DNA of 64,000 bases from Ascaphus truei (taxonomy: Eukaryota; Chordata; Amphibia; Anura; Ascaphidae): NCBI GenBank assembly GCA_036426205.1, contig CM071574.1:14110130-14174129 (forward strand), written 5' to 3'. The notes under the pieces were generated by a model, which worked only from the letters and a program-made list of their open reading frames with translations, did not search any database and was not told where the DNA came from. Positions 1-11,755 of this stretch are shown piece by piece; within the stretch, counting starts at the first letter, position 1; each line of letters begins with the position of its first letter. The position numbers and the translations under genes are program-made.

Positions 1-488
1 CAAGGTGTATTATCACAATTCATGGTGGTAACTTCCACTGGTGTTTTGGTTTTGGGTCTAACATGTTTTCATGGGGTTTTGTTGTTGTTTTATGTTTTTT
101 TTTTTATTTTGGTGTCGCCAAAACCCAACTTGCCTGGGAGGGCATCGGATGTGGTCAGTGGTGGGAGGAGGGAACTGAATCTAAGGCAGAAATGTGTTTT
201 AGTTAATTGTGTCTGGGATTTGGGCCCCTAGATCAGAGCCATGAGTGTCACAGAAGGTTTGGGAAATGTGGACCCCCCCCTGTTTTTTTATTGGTTGTGT
301 ATTCCAAAATCACAGTTGCATTTCATTTTCACCCTTACACTCTCTATACTAAGGCCGTTTTATTTGGAAATCTCTTCAAAGTTTAGTTTATGTTTTGGGG
401 TGTGCTTGAATGCCATGGGCAAGTGAACTTGCCTTTTGGATCTACATATGTTTTTTGTCCAAGCAATGACTGTCTAGCTTCAAAGCAC

Positions 489-536
<48 letters not shown>

Positions 537-810
537 TGTAATACAACAGTTGGAGCGAGTCTGTCCATTTTCTTGGTTAATATGTAATACAACCTCTCTT
601 TATGTGATCGGTGACAAAGTGCTCAAGCAGATATATGCATATAGTATCCACTGACTTCCTCATTTGCATCTCTACCACTTTAATTTATCTGTCTCTTCTG
701 CCCTGTTTCCCTCATATCCATCTAATGACCACACCGACTCCATGTGCAGTATTTACTAAAGATTTATACCCATGTATTTGGTCTAGACTGGCTGTGAAAA
801 AAGAATATGG
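1..810. other. AT-rich intergenic sequence, no gene seen
   Basis: Short open frames only, none resembling a known protein. Contains an (AAT)n microsatellite, listed separately, and otherwise unremarkable AT-rich sequence. Confidence 0.6.
490..535. repeat. (AAT)n microsatellite
   Basis: About 15 uninterrupted AAT units. It produces polyisoleucine runs in two reading frames, which are not genes. Confidence 0.95.
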
Positions 811-911
811 CCCATATTCGCTAAAGGGTGCTAAGCTTTACCAAAACCTAACTCCCGAGATAAATTGGAGTTAGGACGTGCTGAAGCTTAACCCCCTTTA
901 ATGAATATGGG
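811..911. repeat. Fold-back MITE-like element
   Basis: The two ends are inverted: CCCATATTCGCTAAAGGG at the left pairs with CCCTTTAATGAATATGGG at the right, and an AAGCTT lies inside each arm. The whole unit of about 100 bp can form one long hairpin. Similar small fold-backs with arms containing 'CACTAA' or 'TACTAA' occur at 7957-8069 and 21272-21376, suggesting a dispersed family. Superfamily not determined. Confidence 0.65.
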
Positions 912-1829
912 TCTATGACCTTCATTTTCTAAGTGGTGCTATGCTATTAAACACCTTCTGGCGCCCATTTAAGTGAATGAGCCGTAAGATGTCTTCCAGG
1001 TCAGAACACAGTAAATGTGGACCTTTTTGCTTGAGTTAGGGGCAGCTTTTAAAGACCAAAGTTAGAAGAGTCACAGAGTATTCTGACATACAGTATACCA
1101 AAAGTTACAAATAATAATAATTTGTTATTGTTACTAGTTTTACAATCCATGAATATCTGAGAGGGGGAGGAGTAACAAAGAAAAGTACCAGGGTACCAGG
1201 GTACCAGGGTACCAGCAGGGTCTTGTTACAGAAGTTGTATGTGAGCTATCTTGAATTGTCCTATACTCTCATCAACCCCAAACTTTTGCATTGTGAATTT
1301 ATTAACAATGGGTTGAATCTGAACCCTCTGGAACAGGGGAAATGTTAGAATCCTTGAATTTGAGTCACAGGTCTTTTCGTGGTTCGTACTGTATTACAAA
1401 CCGCAAGCTCGGAACTCCGTGCCCAAGCCGAATGAAAGCCAAAACAAACTTTCTGGGGGGAAAAAAGGTGTCAATCAAGAGGAAAAGTGATATTGTGCGG
1501 TCTGATAGTGCTGGAAAACTTATTGTAATTGTGTGCTGGATCTCAGTGTGACTGTTTCATTTGTGTTCTAGAGTTCCATGTGTATTTTTGTGTGTGTGCT
1601 GCAATGTATAAAGGTGTAATTATGTGTGTGTGCTAGGATTTATTGTGTAAAAGTGTTTTCTTGTGTTACTGTGTGTGTGTGTAATTGTGTGCTGGTATTC
1701 AGTGTGAGTGTGTGTGAAGAGATGAGTTAGTATATATGAAAGTTTCTCTGTACAACAAGTACATTGGTATGCTTGCGCCATTAAAGAGAATGGCTTGTGG
1801 CAGTAACTGGAGTTAAAGCGTATCCCAGA
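912..1829. other. Intergenic, no gene seen
   Basis: AT-rich sequence with a short direct repeat of GGGTACCA near 1191-1214 and TG-rich stretches around 1560-1700. I see no coding or RNA gene. Confidence 0.55.
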
Positions 1830-2490
1830 GCAGATGCTAATGCTAATTATCGACTATGGGGACATAGTATACGGCTCAGCACCCCAAACTCACCTTAGCA
1901 AACTTGATACCCTCTACAATTCAATATGCCGTATTGTTCTCCAATGCAACAACAACACACATCACTGCAAAATGCTCAAAGAACTAGATTGGTCATCACT
2001 TGAGTCTGTGTGCAAAGTTCATCATTCCTGTCTTGCCTTCAAATACTTTCTGGGCAAGCTACCGGTCTATCTGAACAAGCTTCTCATCCCTACCACATGC
2101 TAAACTTATCATCTGAGATCTGACTCCAAAAGACTGTTCATGGTCCCAAGGTTCAGCAAAGTATCCGGCCGCTCCTCCTTCTCTTACCGTGCACCCCAAA
2201 ACTGGAACAATCTACCAGAGACGCTCACAGCCACCACCAGTGTAAGTTCTTTCAAAACTAAGGCTGTCTCACATTTTAATCTGGTCTGTAACATACGCCT
2301 ATAATATATATTATCTCTAACTGTGCATGCAATGTCTTGTATATAATGTATACCCTGTTCACTTATGTAACTATGTATTTGTAACCATGTACTATTTGTC
2401 ATCTTAACACTGTGCCCAGGACATACTTAAAAACTAGAGGTAACTCTCAATGTATTACTTCCTGGTAAAACATTTTATAAATAAATAAAT
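1830..2490 (+). mobile_element. 3' end of a Rex1/CR1-type LINE (broken RT C-terminus and 3' tail)
   Basis: The frame from 1834 reads YGDIVYGSAP, then THHCKMLKELDWSSLE, then LGKLPVYLNKLL. After a stop at 2101 the same frame continues with SFSYRAPQNWNNLPE and SFKTK. This order (YxDxVYG, THHC..LxWSSL, K..LGKLP.YL, AP..WN.LP..L, SFK) is the usual C-terminal region after the reverse transcriptase palm in Rex1/CR1-group non-LTR retrotransposons. The 3' part ends in a short (ATAA)n tail around 2479-2490, as expected for this group. The element is 5'-truncated: no palm-domain motifs are upstream. It carries an internal stop and is not functional. The assignment to Rex1 rather than another CR1-related clade is tentative. 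Confidence 0.75.
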
Positions 2491-2507
2491 TGCATCTATG
2501 TATTAGT

Positions 2508-2692
2508 AAGCAAAGAAGGGTGAGTAGCCGTGCTGGTCCAGTTTTCCATATAGTAACAAAGGAGGGAGAGGGAGTAGGGGGTATGATCCCTTTTATTGGA
2601 CAAACAAGTAGTTGAAATGTTACAAACTTTCCAACCTCTCAGGTTCCTCTCGGGTCCTACCTACTCCCCCTCCCACCGTTGTTACTGCTCTG
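2508..2692 (-). mobile_element. Solo Penelope-like element terminal repeat
   Basis: Flanked by a 9-bp direct duplication TGTATTAGT (2499-2507 and 2693-2701). On the minus strand it reads the same series of blocks as the element at 44818-45061: GAGAGGTTGGAAAG, GTTTGTAACATTTCAACTAC, CCTTTGTTACTA and CACGGCTACTCACCC. The last 35 bp turn back as an inverted repeat. This arrangement fits the terminal repeats (pLTRs) of Penelope-like retroelements, which are often found alone and partly inverted. The family call is from memory of the sequence type, not from a search. Confidence 0.6.
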
Positions 2693-2701
2693 TGTATTAG
2701 T

Positions 2702-3604
2702 GAATCTGTTTAAATGTCCCTCTTTACCCTTTTCAAATGTTGGGAGGTATGAAGAAACATCATATAATTTGTAACACAGCTAGTAATTAATTCGGGCTTG
2801 TTGTTAAGGCTCGACTTCAATAAAAAATCTTAGTTGGACATGCCACTTCCCATAATCTCACATGGGCAAAAGGCAACGATGTAAAATGGGAAGCTTCAAA
2901 TATGTAACTAGATCTATAAAGAACTCTTGTGTTGGTATTATAAAAAGGTGTTGCACCCTGAAACAAAATTGCCCCTCCTCAGGTCCTTTAAACCTATAAG
3001 CTATCAGGTAATATACTACCATCTGCACTGTATATAAATAACCCTTGCTATTTTATTAAAACATTGACTTGATTTAAAAAATTCCACTTTTTAATTAACG
3101 TACTTGTCTGATAATAAACTAAACTGTATTTGAGAAAAAAACAAGATGTATTTGCTGCATGTAATTGTGATACCAATTTTGGTTTGTCCATTTACAGTGT
3201 TAACAGTATGACAATGTCGTTCCCTACCAAACCTACAGTATGTATTCTGGCATGATTTCTTAAATTAAAAAGCAGTGCCAGAAATGCTAGAGAAGTGGGA
3301 TTTTTTTAGACTATAGAAATTGCTTGAATTAGAGAGCAAAGTTTTTGTTCACGGTATTGTCACTTTGGTGAGCACATTTTACATTACTGCAAATCTAATA
3401 TACCTTGCTAAGTGTCAAAAGGGCCGTAACTAAGTGAATTCTTCTTGGCATGTTGTGGATGTAGGGAGAGTGTAGAGTTGCCAACAGATAAATGATTGTT
3501 AAAGGCAGGGGGCCAAATACTAAAACGCTGAACAAATGCTTTAGTCCTGGAGTGGCAGAAGAAGCTACTGTCTTAATCTTAGTTATTCTAAACATATTCT
3601 AAAA
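2702..3604. other. AT-rich intergenic, no gene seen
   Basis: No recognisable coding exon, RNA gene or repeat structure. Confidence 0.5.
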
Positions 3605-3798
3605 TAGAAGTGGCCAACTCCAGTCTTCAACGACCCCCAACAGGCCAGGTATTAAGGATATCCCTGCTTCAGCACAGGATGCTAATGCAGAGGCTCAGTC
3701 AAAGACTGAGCCACTAATTGAGCCACCTCAGCTGAAGCAGGGGTATCCTTAAAACCTGACCTGTTGGGGTTCGTGAGCACTGGAGGTGTCCACTCCTG
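3605..3798. mobile_element. hAT-type MITE with 8-bp target duplication
   Basis: Perfect 8-bp flanking repeat TTCTAAAA (3597-3604 and 3799-3806). Ends are TAGAAGTGGCCAACTCCAGT and the inverted GGAGGTGTCCACTCCTG. The body has inverted blocks built around 'GCTGAAGCAGGGGTATCCTT'. It is the same family as 44256-44446 and is related to 49886-50184. No coding capacity. Confidence 0.85.
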
Positions 3799-4108
3799 TT
3801 CTAAAACATATATTAAATGAACTATGTGGACAACAAAGGGATGATATACATGATTAACATTAGAGACAATTGGGAATAGTAATGTTTTTCATTCTGAAGG
3901 AGGCTAGACAAAGTGCTAGAGAAGAGGACTCTATTCAAGAGAGTGTTAAAGAAGTTAGAAAGACTTGGAATGAATGCAAAAGAGAATTGACACACAGATG
4001 TAATGGTATTGCAACCAGTGGTGTGCTCTCACCAGTGAAATACCATGATAACTCTGTTCGCTTCACGCTCACAGCTGATTCCAAACAATGGCAGCTTCTC
4101 AGCTGGTG

Positions 4109-5665
4109 GGTTGTGTATGTATGTATGTATGTATGTATGTCTTTATTTATATAGTACCATTAATATACATAGCGCTTCACAGTAGTAATACACATGACAA
4201 TCATATAAATAACAAATAATACAAATAACAGGTCATGGGAATAAGTGCTTCAGGCATACAAATTAACATTTAGGAAGAGGAGTCCCTGCTACGAAGAGCT
4301 TACAATCTAATTGGTAGGTAGGAAGAACATACAGAGACAGTAGGAGGGCATTCCGGTAAGTGCGTCTGCAGGGGGCCAAGCTTTATGTATTAGGTGTATA
4401 GTATTAGCCACGGAGCTACTCATATGATTCGTTAATCAAGTGTGTTTTAAGGTGGGTCTTAAAGGTGGATAGAGAGGGTGCTTATCGAGTATTGAGGGGA
4501 AGGGCATTCCAGAGGTGTGGGGCAGTCAGTCAGAAAGATTTAATGCGGGAGAGGGCTTTATATACAATGGGGGTAGAGAGAATACATCCTTGTGTGGAGC
4601 GCAAGAGTCGGGGTGGGAAGAAGTGGCAAGAAGTAAGGTTTCTGCGCTCGAGCTGTCAATAAAATCAGTGAACGATTTAGGAAAGAGTAGAGTGATTCTG
4701 GCAGCAGAGTTTAAAATAGATTGTAGGGGAGACAGGTGAGAGGCAGGAAGGCCGGGCAGCAGGAGGTTATAGTAACCGAGACGGGAAAGAATGAGGGCCT
4801 AAGTCATATTGCGGAGGAAAAAGTGACAGGTTTTAGATCCATTTTGAATGTTAGAGGAGAATGTGAGAGAGGAGTCGAGTGTGACCCCTAGGCATTGTAT
4901 TTGCGCTTGTGTATGACAGAACTTCCAACAGTAATGTGGAAGGAGGTGGTGGGGCCAGGTTTGGGATGAAATATGAGGCGCTCTGTTTTTGACATGTTGA
5001 GTTTAAGTCGGCGGAGGGCCATCCAGAATGATATCACAGAGAGACATTCAGAAACTTTGGTCTGTACAGCAGGTGTAAGGTCAGGGGTTTATAAGTAAAT
5101 TTGTGTGTCGTCAGCATAGAGGTGATATTTGAACCCAAGAGATTAGGTCACCTAGAGAGAGTGTGTACAGAGAAGAGGAGAGGTCCCAGGACAGAGCCCT
5201 GGGGTACCCCCACAGAGATCAATAGAGAAGGAGGTGGTGTTAGCAGAAGAGACAATGAAAGTACGATCAGAGAGGTAAGAGGAGATCCAGGATAGAGCTT
5301 TGTTATGAATACCAAGAGTAAGGAGAACATGAAGGAGGAGAGGGTGGTCCACGGTCTCAAATGCTGCAGAAAGATTGAGTGATATGAGCAGAGTATAATG
5401 ACCTCTGTCTTTGGCAGCATGGAGGCCATTAGTTATTTTAGTGAGTGCGGAAGCTAGATTGTAGAGTGTCTAGGATAGAATAGGTGGTGAGAAAATGGAG
5501 CAGGCGAGAGAATGCAAGACGTTCAAGGAGTTTAGAGACAAAAGGCAGAAGGGAGACAGGTCGATAGTTAGAAAGACAGGTAGGGTCAAGCTTGCTGTTT
5601 TTGATTATTGGTATGACTGTTGCATGTGTACAGTATGTCTCACTGCAACGTGCAAAGGTTTGCAA
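4109..5665 (-). mobile_element. CR1/L2-type LINE, 3' part with broken reverse transcriptase
   Basis: Read on the minus strand, 5665-5438 encodes ATVIPIIKNSKLDPTCLSNY, RPVSLLPFVSKLLERL and 'LDTLQSSFR', the first RT blocks of L2/CR1 LINEs. Further on, 5429-5148 carries DHPLLLHVLLTLGIHNKALS, 'SYLSDRTF' and then, after frame changes, GVPQGSVLGPLLFSVHTL (RT motif B/4) and YADDTQIYL, the catalytic YxDD (about 5130-5105). Degenerate C-terminal sequence follows, and the 3' end is a (ACAT)n tail that appears on the plus strand as (ATGT)n at 4111-4141. Stops and frameshifts are frequent, so this is a dead copy. The 5' half (endonuclease) is absent. The 3' 190 bp match the separate tail at 56708-56906. 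Confidence 0.85.
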
Positions 5666-6441
5666 TAATGTTGGCTATTTTATATATTTAATATTGTTGT
5701 CAGAAAGTTCTTAGCTAATTACTGAATCATATGGACTCTTAACTCAAAAGGGTATAGCATTCAAGCATATGTCTTATCGAACAAAAGACCAGGATGAACA
5801 AAGTGATTGAAGGTAAGTCCTGCTCTGTGATATCACTACTTTTTATGAAAGAGATCAGTTTAAGATTGAATTTATACTTCTGTTCTTTCTGTTAGTATAA
5901 ATTTGCCATGAACATTTTTTTTTTAAGTATTGTTCACACTGTTCATGTGTTTGATGAGTTTGCCAAAAGATATGGATTGTGCTTTGGCAGACTGTAGCCC
6001 TTATTACTGTTTATGCTTCTATCCTATACCCAGCTGATCTGTTAATTGACAGGATATTAGGTACACTTTCAATGTTTTCCTTTGCTCATAAAACGCAGTA
6101 AAGAATGACATGTGTAGGGGTTCTATGTATGAAGGCAATTTAGGAGCACAATTGATGCTCCAAAGAGTGTCCTTTTCATTTTGCAACTCTTAGTATTGAT
6201 GTGCTTTGCCCCATGAGCATCAGCTTGCAGTTTGGGGAGTGTCAAAAGGAGGCAATAGGGAATAGGGAAGACTTACAGTAAATGCTGCACAAATGGTGAG
6301 CCTCAGTGCTTTCCTCTTCCCCTTCCAACAGATATCTTGCTACATACTGTCTGACGTGGCTTGGAGCCGAAAAAATGGCGCACTGCACAAAAACTAACTT
6401 TTCTGTGTGTTTATTTGACTCTATAATACATAACCTGAATA
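5666..6441. other. Intergenic, no gene seen
   Basis: Nothing recognisable; AT-rich single-copy-looking sequence. Confidence 0.5.
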
Positions 6442-6645
6442 TGTGGAGTTTACCTTGGTATAGTGATGTGGGGAGCTTACCTCGGTATAGTGATGTGGGG
6501 AGTTTACCTCGGTATAGTGATGTGGGGAGTTTAGTGATGTGGGGAGATTACCTCGGTATAGTGATGCGGGGAGGTTACCTCGGTATAGTGATGTGGGGAG
6601 GTTACCTCGGTATAATGATATGGGGAGTTTATCTCGGTATGATGG
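6442..6645. repeat. 27-bp minisatellite, about 7 copies
   Basis: Tandem units of the form TTACCTCGGTATAGTGATG followed by TGGGGAG. One copy is internally deleted near 6530. The repeats generate repetitive frames on both strands (YSDVGSLPR and YRGNLPTSL), which are not genes. Confidence 0.9.
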
Positions 6646-7169
6646 CAGGCTTTCAATTATTTGCCAAAAATGACTAATCTTTTCTGATGAGCCTGAAAAA
6701 GAAATGTAGTGATGAATTGGAGGTTTTAATGAAATGATGGGGTCATGCTGTTTATTAGTATTTTCCACATACTGTATGGTCATACCCTAGCAGAGTCGCA
6801 CTACCCAAAATTATTCAACCGTTATACAGTATGTGTGAAAATGCTAAAAAATGATGACATGTAATGTTTGGTGCCTGAGATACTATAAAGGCCCCTACTG
6901 AATTTGTTGTGTTCCCTTGGCAGAGAAGTATATTCCATCCATACTTCACCACAATATTGGGCCAAAGAGAGAGAAAATGCACAAGCTCACAATTAGCAGC
7001 AACTCAAATATGAACTAGGCTCTCCAACTTTGAAACCTATGTGTATACCACTAGGACATGCCTCGTCCATAGAGATGGGCGGACTTGTCTGAATCCGTTC
7101 TGCGGATTTCCAGCACTGATTTTGTGAGAAGGATGAGGAGGAGCAGAAGGAATATCTCCAGTTTTACAT
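6646..7169. other. Intergenic, no gene seen
   Basis: No recognisable gene or repeat structure. Confidence 0.45.
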
Positions 7170-7366
7170 ATGTTCCGTCAAACCTCCCTCCAAAGAACTT
7201 AGGGAGAGATGCCTGTGCTCAGAAAGGAGCACACCTGAGGTACCCTGAGATATTGAGTTGAGTAGCCTAAGGCACCTAGTCACTGGTGTAGACCCAACAG
7301 GACTACAATTAACAACCTCTGCTTTTCTGAGCAGCAGCTCTAGCATTATGAGCTAAACAAGCTGCT
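7170..7366 (-). mobile_element. tRNA-derived SINE, antisense copy
   Basis: On the minus strand it begins CCCAGCAGCTTGTTTAGCTC, with an A-box-like TTAGCTCATAATGCTAGAGC, a possible anticodon arm, and a degenerate B box (AATTGTAGTCC) ahead of GGGTCTACACC. The non-tRNA body contains CTCAGGGTACCTCAGG and TTTGGAGGGAGGTTTGA; both recur in sense at 9035-9110 in the copy starting near 8785. Shared head and body make it one SINE family. Confidence 0.7.
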
Positions 7367-7546
7367 GGGTAGTACCAATGTCACTTTCTATTAGCATATT
7401 TCTATTTTGTTGATCTTTGAGAATCCTTCTAGCACAAAATAATATGTACTGAGGGCTATGCGCTACTGAGCCTAGGTGAGTAAATAAAAGATAGGTTTAA
7501 AGTTACCTGCTGACTTGAGTTAGTACTTCTAATCTTATAAAGGATA

Positions 7547-7947
7547 CACTGGCGACACACTTTATTCGAGCTCGGCTAGTCCCACGAATTCGGGTATACC
7601 CGGGTGTATTGAGGTTTGTGACTGTTTTCTGCCCGAGTGCATTGAGGTATTTTCCAGGCAGGGATTGAAGCATTTTATTCCTGCTGGCTGCAATACTGCA
7701 CAGTATATATATATATATATACTGCATTACAATTCATGAATTTATGCCATCTGGTAGACACGCTAAGCATTGCAGCCTATTAAATCCTAATCATTATCAT
7801 TTAACAGATCAGCCGCCCGTCAGCCAGGCATGAACCCAGGCTGGGAAGGCAAACGCAACGGGGCTTGTCAGAGGTGAGGAGCGGCGCATTCCAGGTATCT
7901 GCCAGGTACATACTGGGTATTTGCTCGAATAAAGTGTGTCGGTGCAG
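7547..7947. mobile_element. Non-autonomous DNA transposon, ~25-bp inverted ends, TA-flanked
   Basis: Left end CGACACACTTTATTCGAGC (7552-7570) is repeated inverted as GCTCGAATAAAGTGTGTCG (7923-7941). TA dinucleotides flank both ends (7545-7546, 7948-7949). The interior is non-coding and includes a short (TA)n. TA duplication would fit Tc1/mariner, but the outermost 6 bases of the two ends match poorly, so the superfamily is uncertain. Confidence 0.6.
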
Positions 7948-7956
7948 TACAGTGGG

Positions 7957-8069
7957 CCATATATACTAAGCAGTTTTCTGCCATAAGGCACCTTTCAAGT
8001 AAATGGACTGTAAAGCGCCTTCCCGCACCAAAAGGTGCCTCATGGCAGACGACTGCTTATTAGAAATGG
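7957..8069. repeat. Fold-back MITE-like element
   Basis: Arms CCATATATACTAAGCAGT ... GCCATAAGGCACCTTT and AAGGTGCCTCATGGC ... ACTGCTTATTAGAAATGG are inverted copies of each other around a ~30-bp loop. It directly follows the preceding transposon. Confidence 0.65.
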
Positions 8070-8117
8070 TTCTCTCTCCCAGAAGAGTGTAAAGGGCTTT
8101 GTACGGGTATGAGCGGT

Positions 8118-8290
8118 CATTGAGAAGTAAAGTTCAAAAGTAATGTAAACTGTGACAGTGATGCTATCTATCAGCTGGTTTAGCTAACACTGCTAAAGCT
8201 GATGTCCTGAATAACAGACATTGTGTTGGTTCTGATCCTGTTCAATTTGACACCATACCCCATTCCTCTTAAGGTGCCTCATAATTGTCA
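8118..8290 (+). mobile_element. tRNA-derived SINE, partial copy
   Basis: A-box-like GGTTTAGCTAACACTGCTAA (8178-8197) and B-box GGTTCTGATCC (8228-8238) are spaced as in a tRNA gene, followed by TTTGACACCA. Upstream sequence (GTTCAAAAGTAATGTAA) and the head match the copy at 8785. The acceptor stem does not pair well, so this is a SINE head rather than a functional tRNA. Confidence 0.65.
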
Positions 8291-8784
8291 ACCTAATTGT
8301 CAACCTTTGTGCGCTGCAGAAAGCCAATGGAATCACTTCCTGTGGTTTGTAGAGTTTATTTATTTTAACTTCAATTTAGTATGTGTCTGGTAGATGGCAC
8401 AGTGAATATTTTCACTGGTGGGGGTGTGGCTATTGAAAGGCTCAAGTACATAACAGTACAAATAATATTTTGACATTCAATTTTTTGTTATGTTATTGGT
8501 ATGTTATAGGGTTAACTGTTACATCATGCAACTTTCTTAAGGAAACTGAAAATTTAGTTATACCGCAGCCACCTTTGTGCATATCTATCATGTAGCACCA
8601 TTGTCACTCACAGCATACTAAAGTTTTAAGCTCTACTTCTCACTGAGTGCTCAAACCTGTAGCTCCCTCACCCTGGCTTCCTTCAAAACGCAAACTACTT
8701 CCACTTCCTTGTTGACAGTTTTAAGTTTCTTGTGGAGCACACCTGAAAAACCTGTGTTATGCTAAAAGATGGATTACATGTGAG

Positions 8785-9110
8785 AGCAGTGAGAAGCTCA
8801 AAAGTATGATGTAACACTGATGCTATCCAGCAGCTGGTTTAGCTCCCACTGGTAGAGCTAATGCCCAGTGTAGAAGCGGTTGTGGGTTCTAATCCTATTG
8901 GGACTGACACCAATGCACCATTCCAGTCAATAGATGCCTTAGGCTTGTCTATTCAATATAGTTTATATGAAAATCATTTTAGGAAGTGTGGGATGTGACT
9001 CATTTAAATATACTTTACATATCATTAGCATATCTCACAGGGTACCTCAAGTATGCTCATTTTTCAGCACAGGCGCCTCTCCCTAATTTATTTGGAGGGA
9101 GATTTGAGGA
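8785..9110 (+). mobile_element. tRNA-derived SINE, longest copy
   Basis: A box TTAGCTCCCACTGGTAGAGC (8839-8858) and B box GGTTCTAATCC (8885-8895) are both close to the RNA polymerase III consensus. The body then gives GACACCAATGCACCATT, and after ~70 bp of AT-rich sequence CTCACAGGGTACCTCAAG and TTTGGAGGGAGATTTGAGG, which match the antisense copy at 7170-7366. Three copies within 2 kb suggest a preferred insertion neighbourhood or local duplication. Confidence 0.7.
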
Positions 9111-11260
9111 TCTATATCTATATTTATATCTCTAGATGCTACCAAATTGGAACTCCCCCCTTCCCTCAATGGAACAAAAAAACATCTAACAAAATAGGGA
9201 TGGAAAATACGTAGAAGGTAGAAAAATACAAACTGATTAAAAATAATATTTTGTAAAACAGGCAGCATAATACAGCAGCCTTTTTGGTGGTTTTCGTCCC
9301 TGATAAATCTCACTTGCATTCATTGACTACCTTAGCTAGAGTACTTTCTTTCCACTTCGTTATTCATTAAAATAATTTTTTTCATGTAAAGTATTGTCAT
9401 CTAATTATTAGCATGTCAAACTGAGTGTTTTTTCCCCCAGTGTTGTGTCAGGGGTTAAATTGTTAAAGCTTTACTTTCTCTTGTCTTTCGCTCTCTCTTT
9501 TTTTAATCAAACTTTGCTTTTTCTCTCCCTGGGGATAAACAAATGGACAGCTTTTCTCTCTAGTATTCCTCCTTCCATTACCATCACAGCAGAATGCATC
9601 TGAGACTATAATAATTCAGTGATGAAATACAAAATGTCGCAATGCCATCTCTTTTAAAGTGAACTGAGATTTTGTTATGCCATTTTAGGTGCACTAATAG
9701 CTCCTAAAGTCCCATGGAGTATCCTAATGTGAATTTAATGAGCTGATAGCATATAAATGACAGTACTGTGAGGGTGAAGGTGACATAACCTTTTTCTTTC
9801 TATTTGATGTTTGCCTTTGAAAAACTACTGATCTATTCAAAATGTACTGTATTGCTTGGTACATTATTCAGAAAGAAGGCTCCTACTTGTTTTATAATGT
9901 AATAATCAATAATCGTCTTTATAACAAATAGAGGAAAGATATGTTTTTTTATCTGTTTCTCTTTAATAGGTGATTGGATAAAACGCTCAAGCAAATTATT
10001 TCTGTATTCATTGTTTGACTTTGATAATCCAGGCCTTTAGTAGTCTAATTCAAATATGATGCAGAGTATGACTGGATAATATCTTTTTAGCCAGCCTCAG
10101 TGTTATTGATTGATCGTCCTCTGCCTATGTAGTCAATGGATTGTTTATGACAAAGGATTCTTTTTCAGCTTTATTCTTAGAGTAGAATATACAGTTTGTG
10201 TACTTGCCATCAAGCCAGAGACGGCCTCTAGTTCCTTTCACCGTCAACAAGATGTAAAGTATATAGTCAGTTTTTCTGTGAATCATGTTTTTATGTATGT
10301 TAGTGAAACAATCAAGAGGCATTGGGAGAATAAAAAATAAATTCAGTGACAACAAAATTAAGCATATATTTGAGTTGTGTCCAGTATATACATGTAGTTT
10401 GCATCTTGGGTCAGATTTCTTAAACAAAACATGACTCCTGTCATATACAAGTTCAGAAAAATACACCACTATTGAAGATGGTAAACTAATCAGCTGCTAT
10501 TACCACAATCATTTTTGTGACAACTAATTTATAAGACCCCAGTCCCAGATACTGTACTATTTTGGTCACTGTCAAACGGTGTTTGTACTGTATCTATTTA
10601 ATGCATCATATTTTGTGAAATCTAGTGATGCTTGTTTATACATCAAATGCAATTTAAACTCACTGGCCTCAGTTCCATTAACCAGTGGTAGAAACATGGA
10701 GCTATAAAGGAGTAAAACTAGAAAATTGAAACTAAATAAGCAGTGTAAGACATTTGGAATCTATTTTTAAAGACATAACAAACATGTGCTGTGATAATTG
10801 CAAGTGTAAAAGTCTTTTTTCCTTTTTTTACTCAGGTAACAGTCATGTATTTAGTACATTCTCTACAAAAACTAACACAGTCGCTTCTCATCAAAAGGAA
10901 AAATCTCAGATTCTATTATGCTCAGTATCATCATAACTCGTCCAGCACAGAACAAAGATAGAGGTCATGTTTTATACTTTTATCACCATGCATCAAGAAG
11001 TACACTGTAGGGTCTTGCAGTAAAATATTTTATAATTAAATCTATTAGTCACTTGTGGGTTGATTAAAGTTAAATCATCACTAAAAGGAAGATGATGGTA
11101 TGAGGAATGATTAGGTGTTGTGATCCGGAACGGAGTTGTCAGACAGTCTAATCCAAAACAGCCTTTCAAGACTGTTCTACACTAGTAGTCTGTAGGTAGA
11201 AAGTGATTGGATAATGAGCCCTGCTTGTTGACTGGTTTTTGGGGTGTGGCTGAGAACTAC
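9111..11260. other. AT-rich intergenic; contains an enhancer-like segment
   Basis: No coding or RNA gene recognised. The stretch 9560-9790 is low in repeat character and holds clustered homeodomain-type cores (GAATTTAATGAGC, GCATATAAATGACAG); see findings. The rest is featureless AT-rich DNA. Confidence 0.45.
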
Positions 11261-11264
11261 TTAA

Positions 11265-11751
11265 AGCTGCAGACCAAGCAATATCCTACATCTACAGTAT
11301 GTTCTTTTTAAATAAATTAGTTCGGTACTATGAGAAAATACTTGTAGCATTTTTTTTTACACAACTCTGAATTACATTTTTAATGTATTGTAATGTAACA
11401 AGCATTTTTCTTTCTATAGCAACCATTTACAAAGTCACATCCCCTTCCTCTTCTGAAACAGAGTCTGGCACACCTTTTTTGAGCCCTGCCCTCTCTCTAG
11501 CAGTGCACCAATTGTATCTAGTGACTGTCTGGTCACATGATCTTGGCCACAGAACTTTGCATCTTTGGTCCTCTTCTGCTGCACTGCCATTTAGTGAACC
11601 CCCGAGCCGAATCTTCGCCGATCAATCACAGAAAAGTTGATCGATCGGTAACTTAGCTAATTACATATAATTGTGTGGATTGTATTGATGCACATATAAA
11701 AGGGGAAAAATAATAAAATGTAAAAAAAAAAACGCAGCTTGGACTGCAACT
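11265..11751. mobile_element. TTAA-flanked MITE (T2/Kolobok-like), copy A
   Basis: TTAA lies at both boundaries (11261-11264, 11752-11755). Ends are AGCTGCAGACCAAGC and the inverted GCTTGGACTGCAACTT. The interior matches, in opposite orientation, the element at 48450-48945 over its whole length (for example GAGTCTGGCACACC, GAGCCCTGCCCTCTCTCTAG, TAGCAGTGCACCAATTGTAT). TTAA duplication is typical of Kolobok/T2 and piggyBac; a start of TTAAAG favours T2/Kolobok. Non-coding. Confidence 0.8.
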
Positions 11752-11755
11752 TTAA

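Noticed and set aside
6684..6700. CTGATGAGCCTGAAA resembling a hammerhead core
   Set aside because: There is no room for stem II between CTGATGA and GAAA, and no flanking helices pair.
8178..8262. Functional tRNA gene
   Set aside because: A and B boxes are present, but the cloverleaf stems are mismatched and there are related degenerate copies with a common body, so a SINE is the better call.
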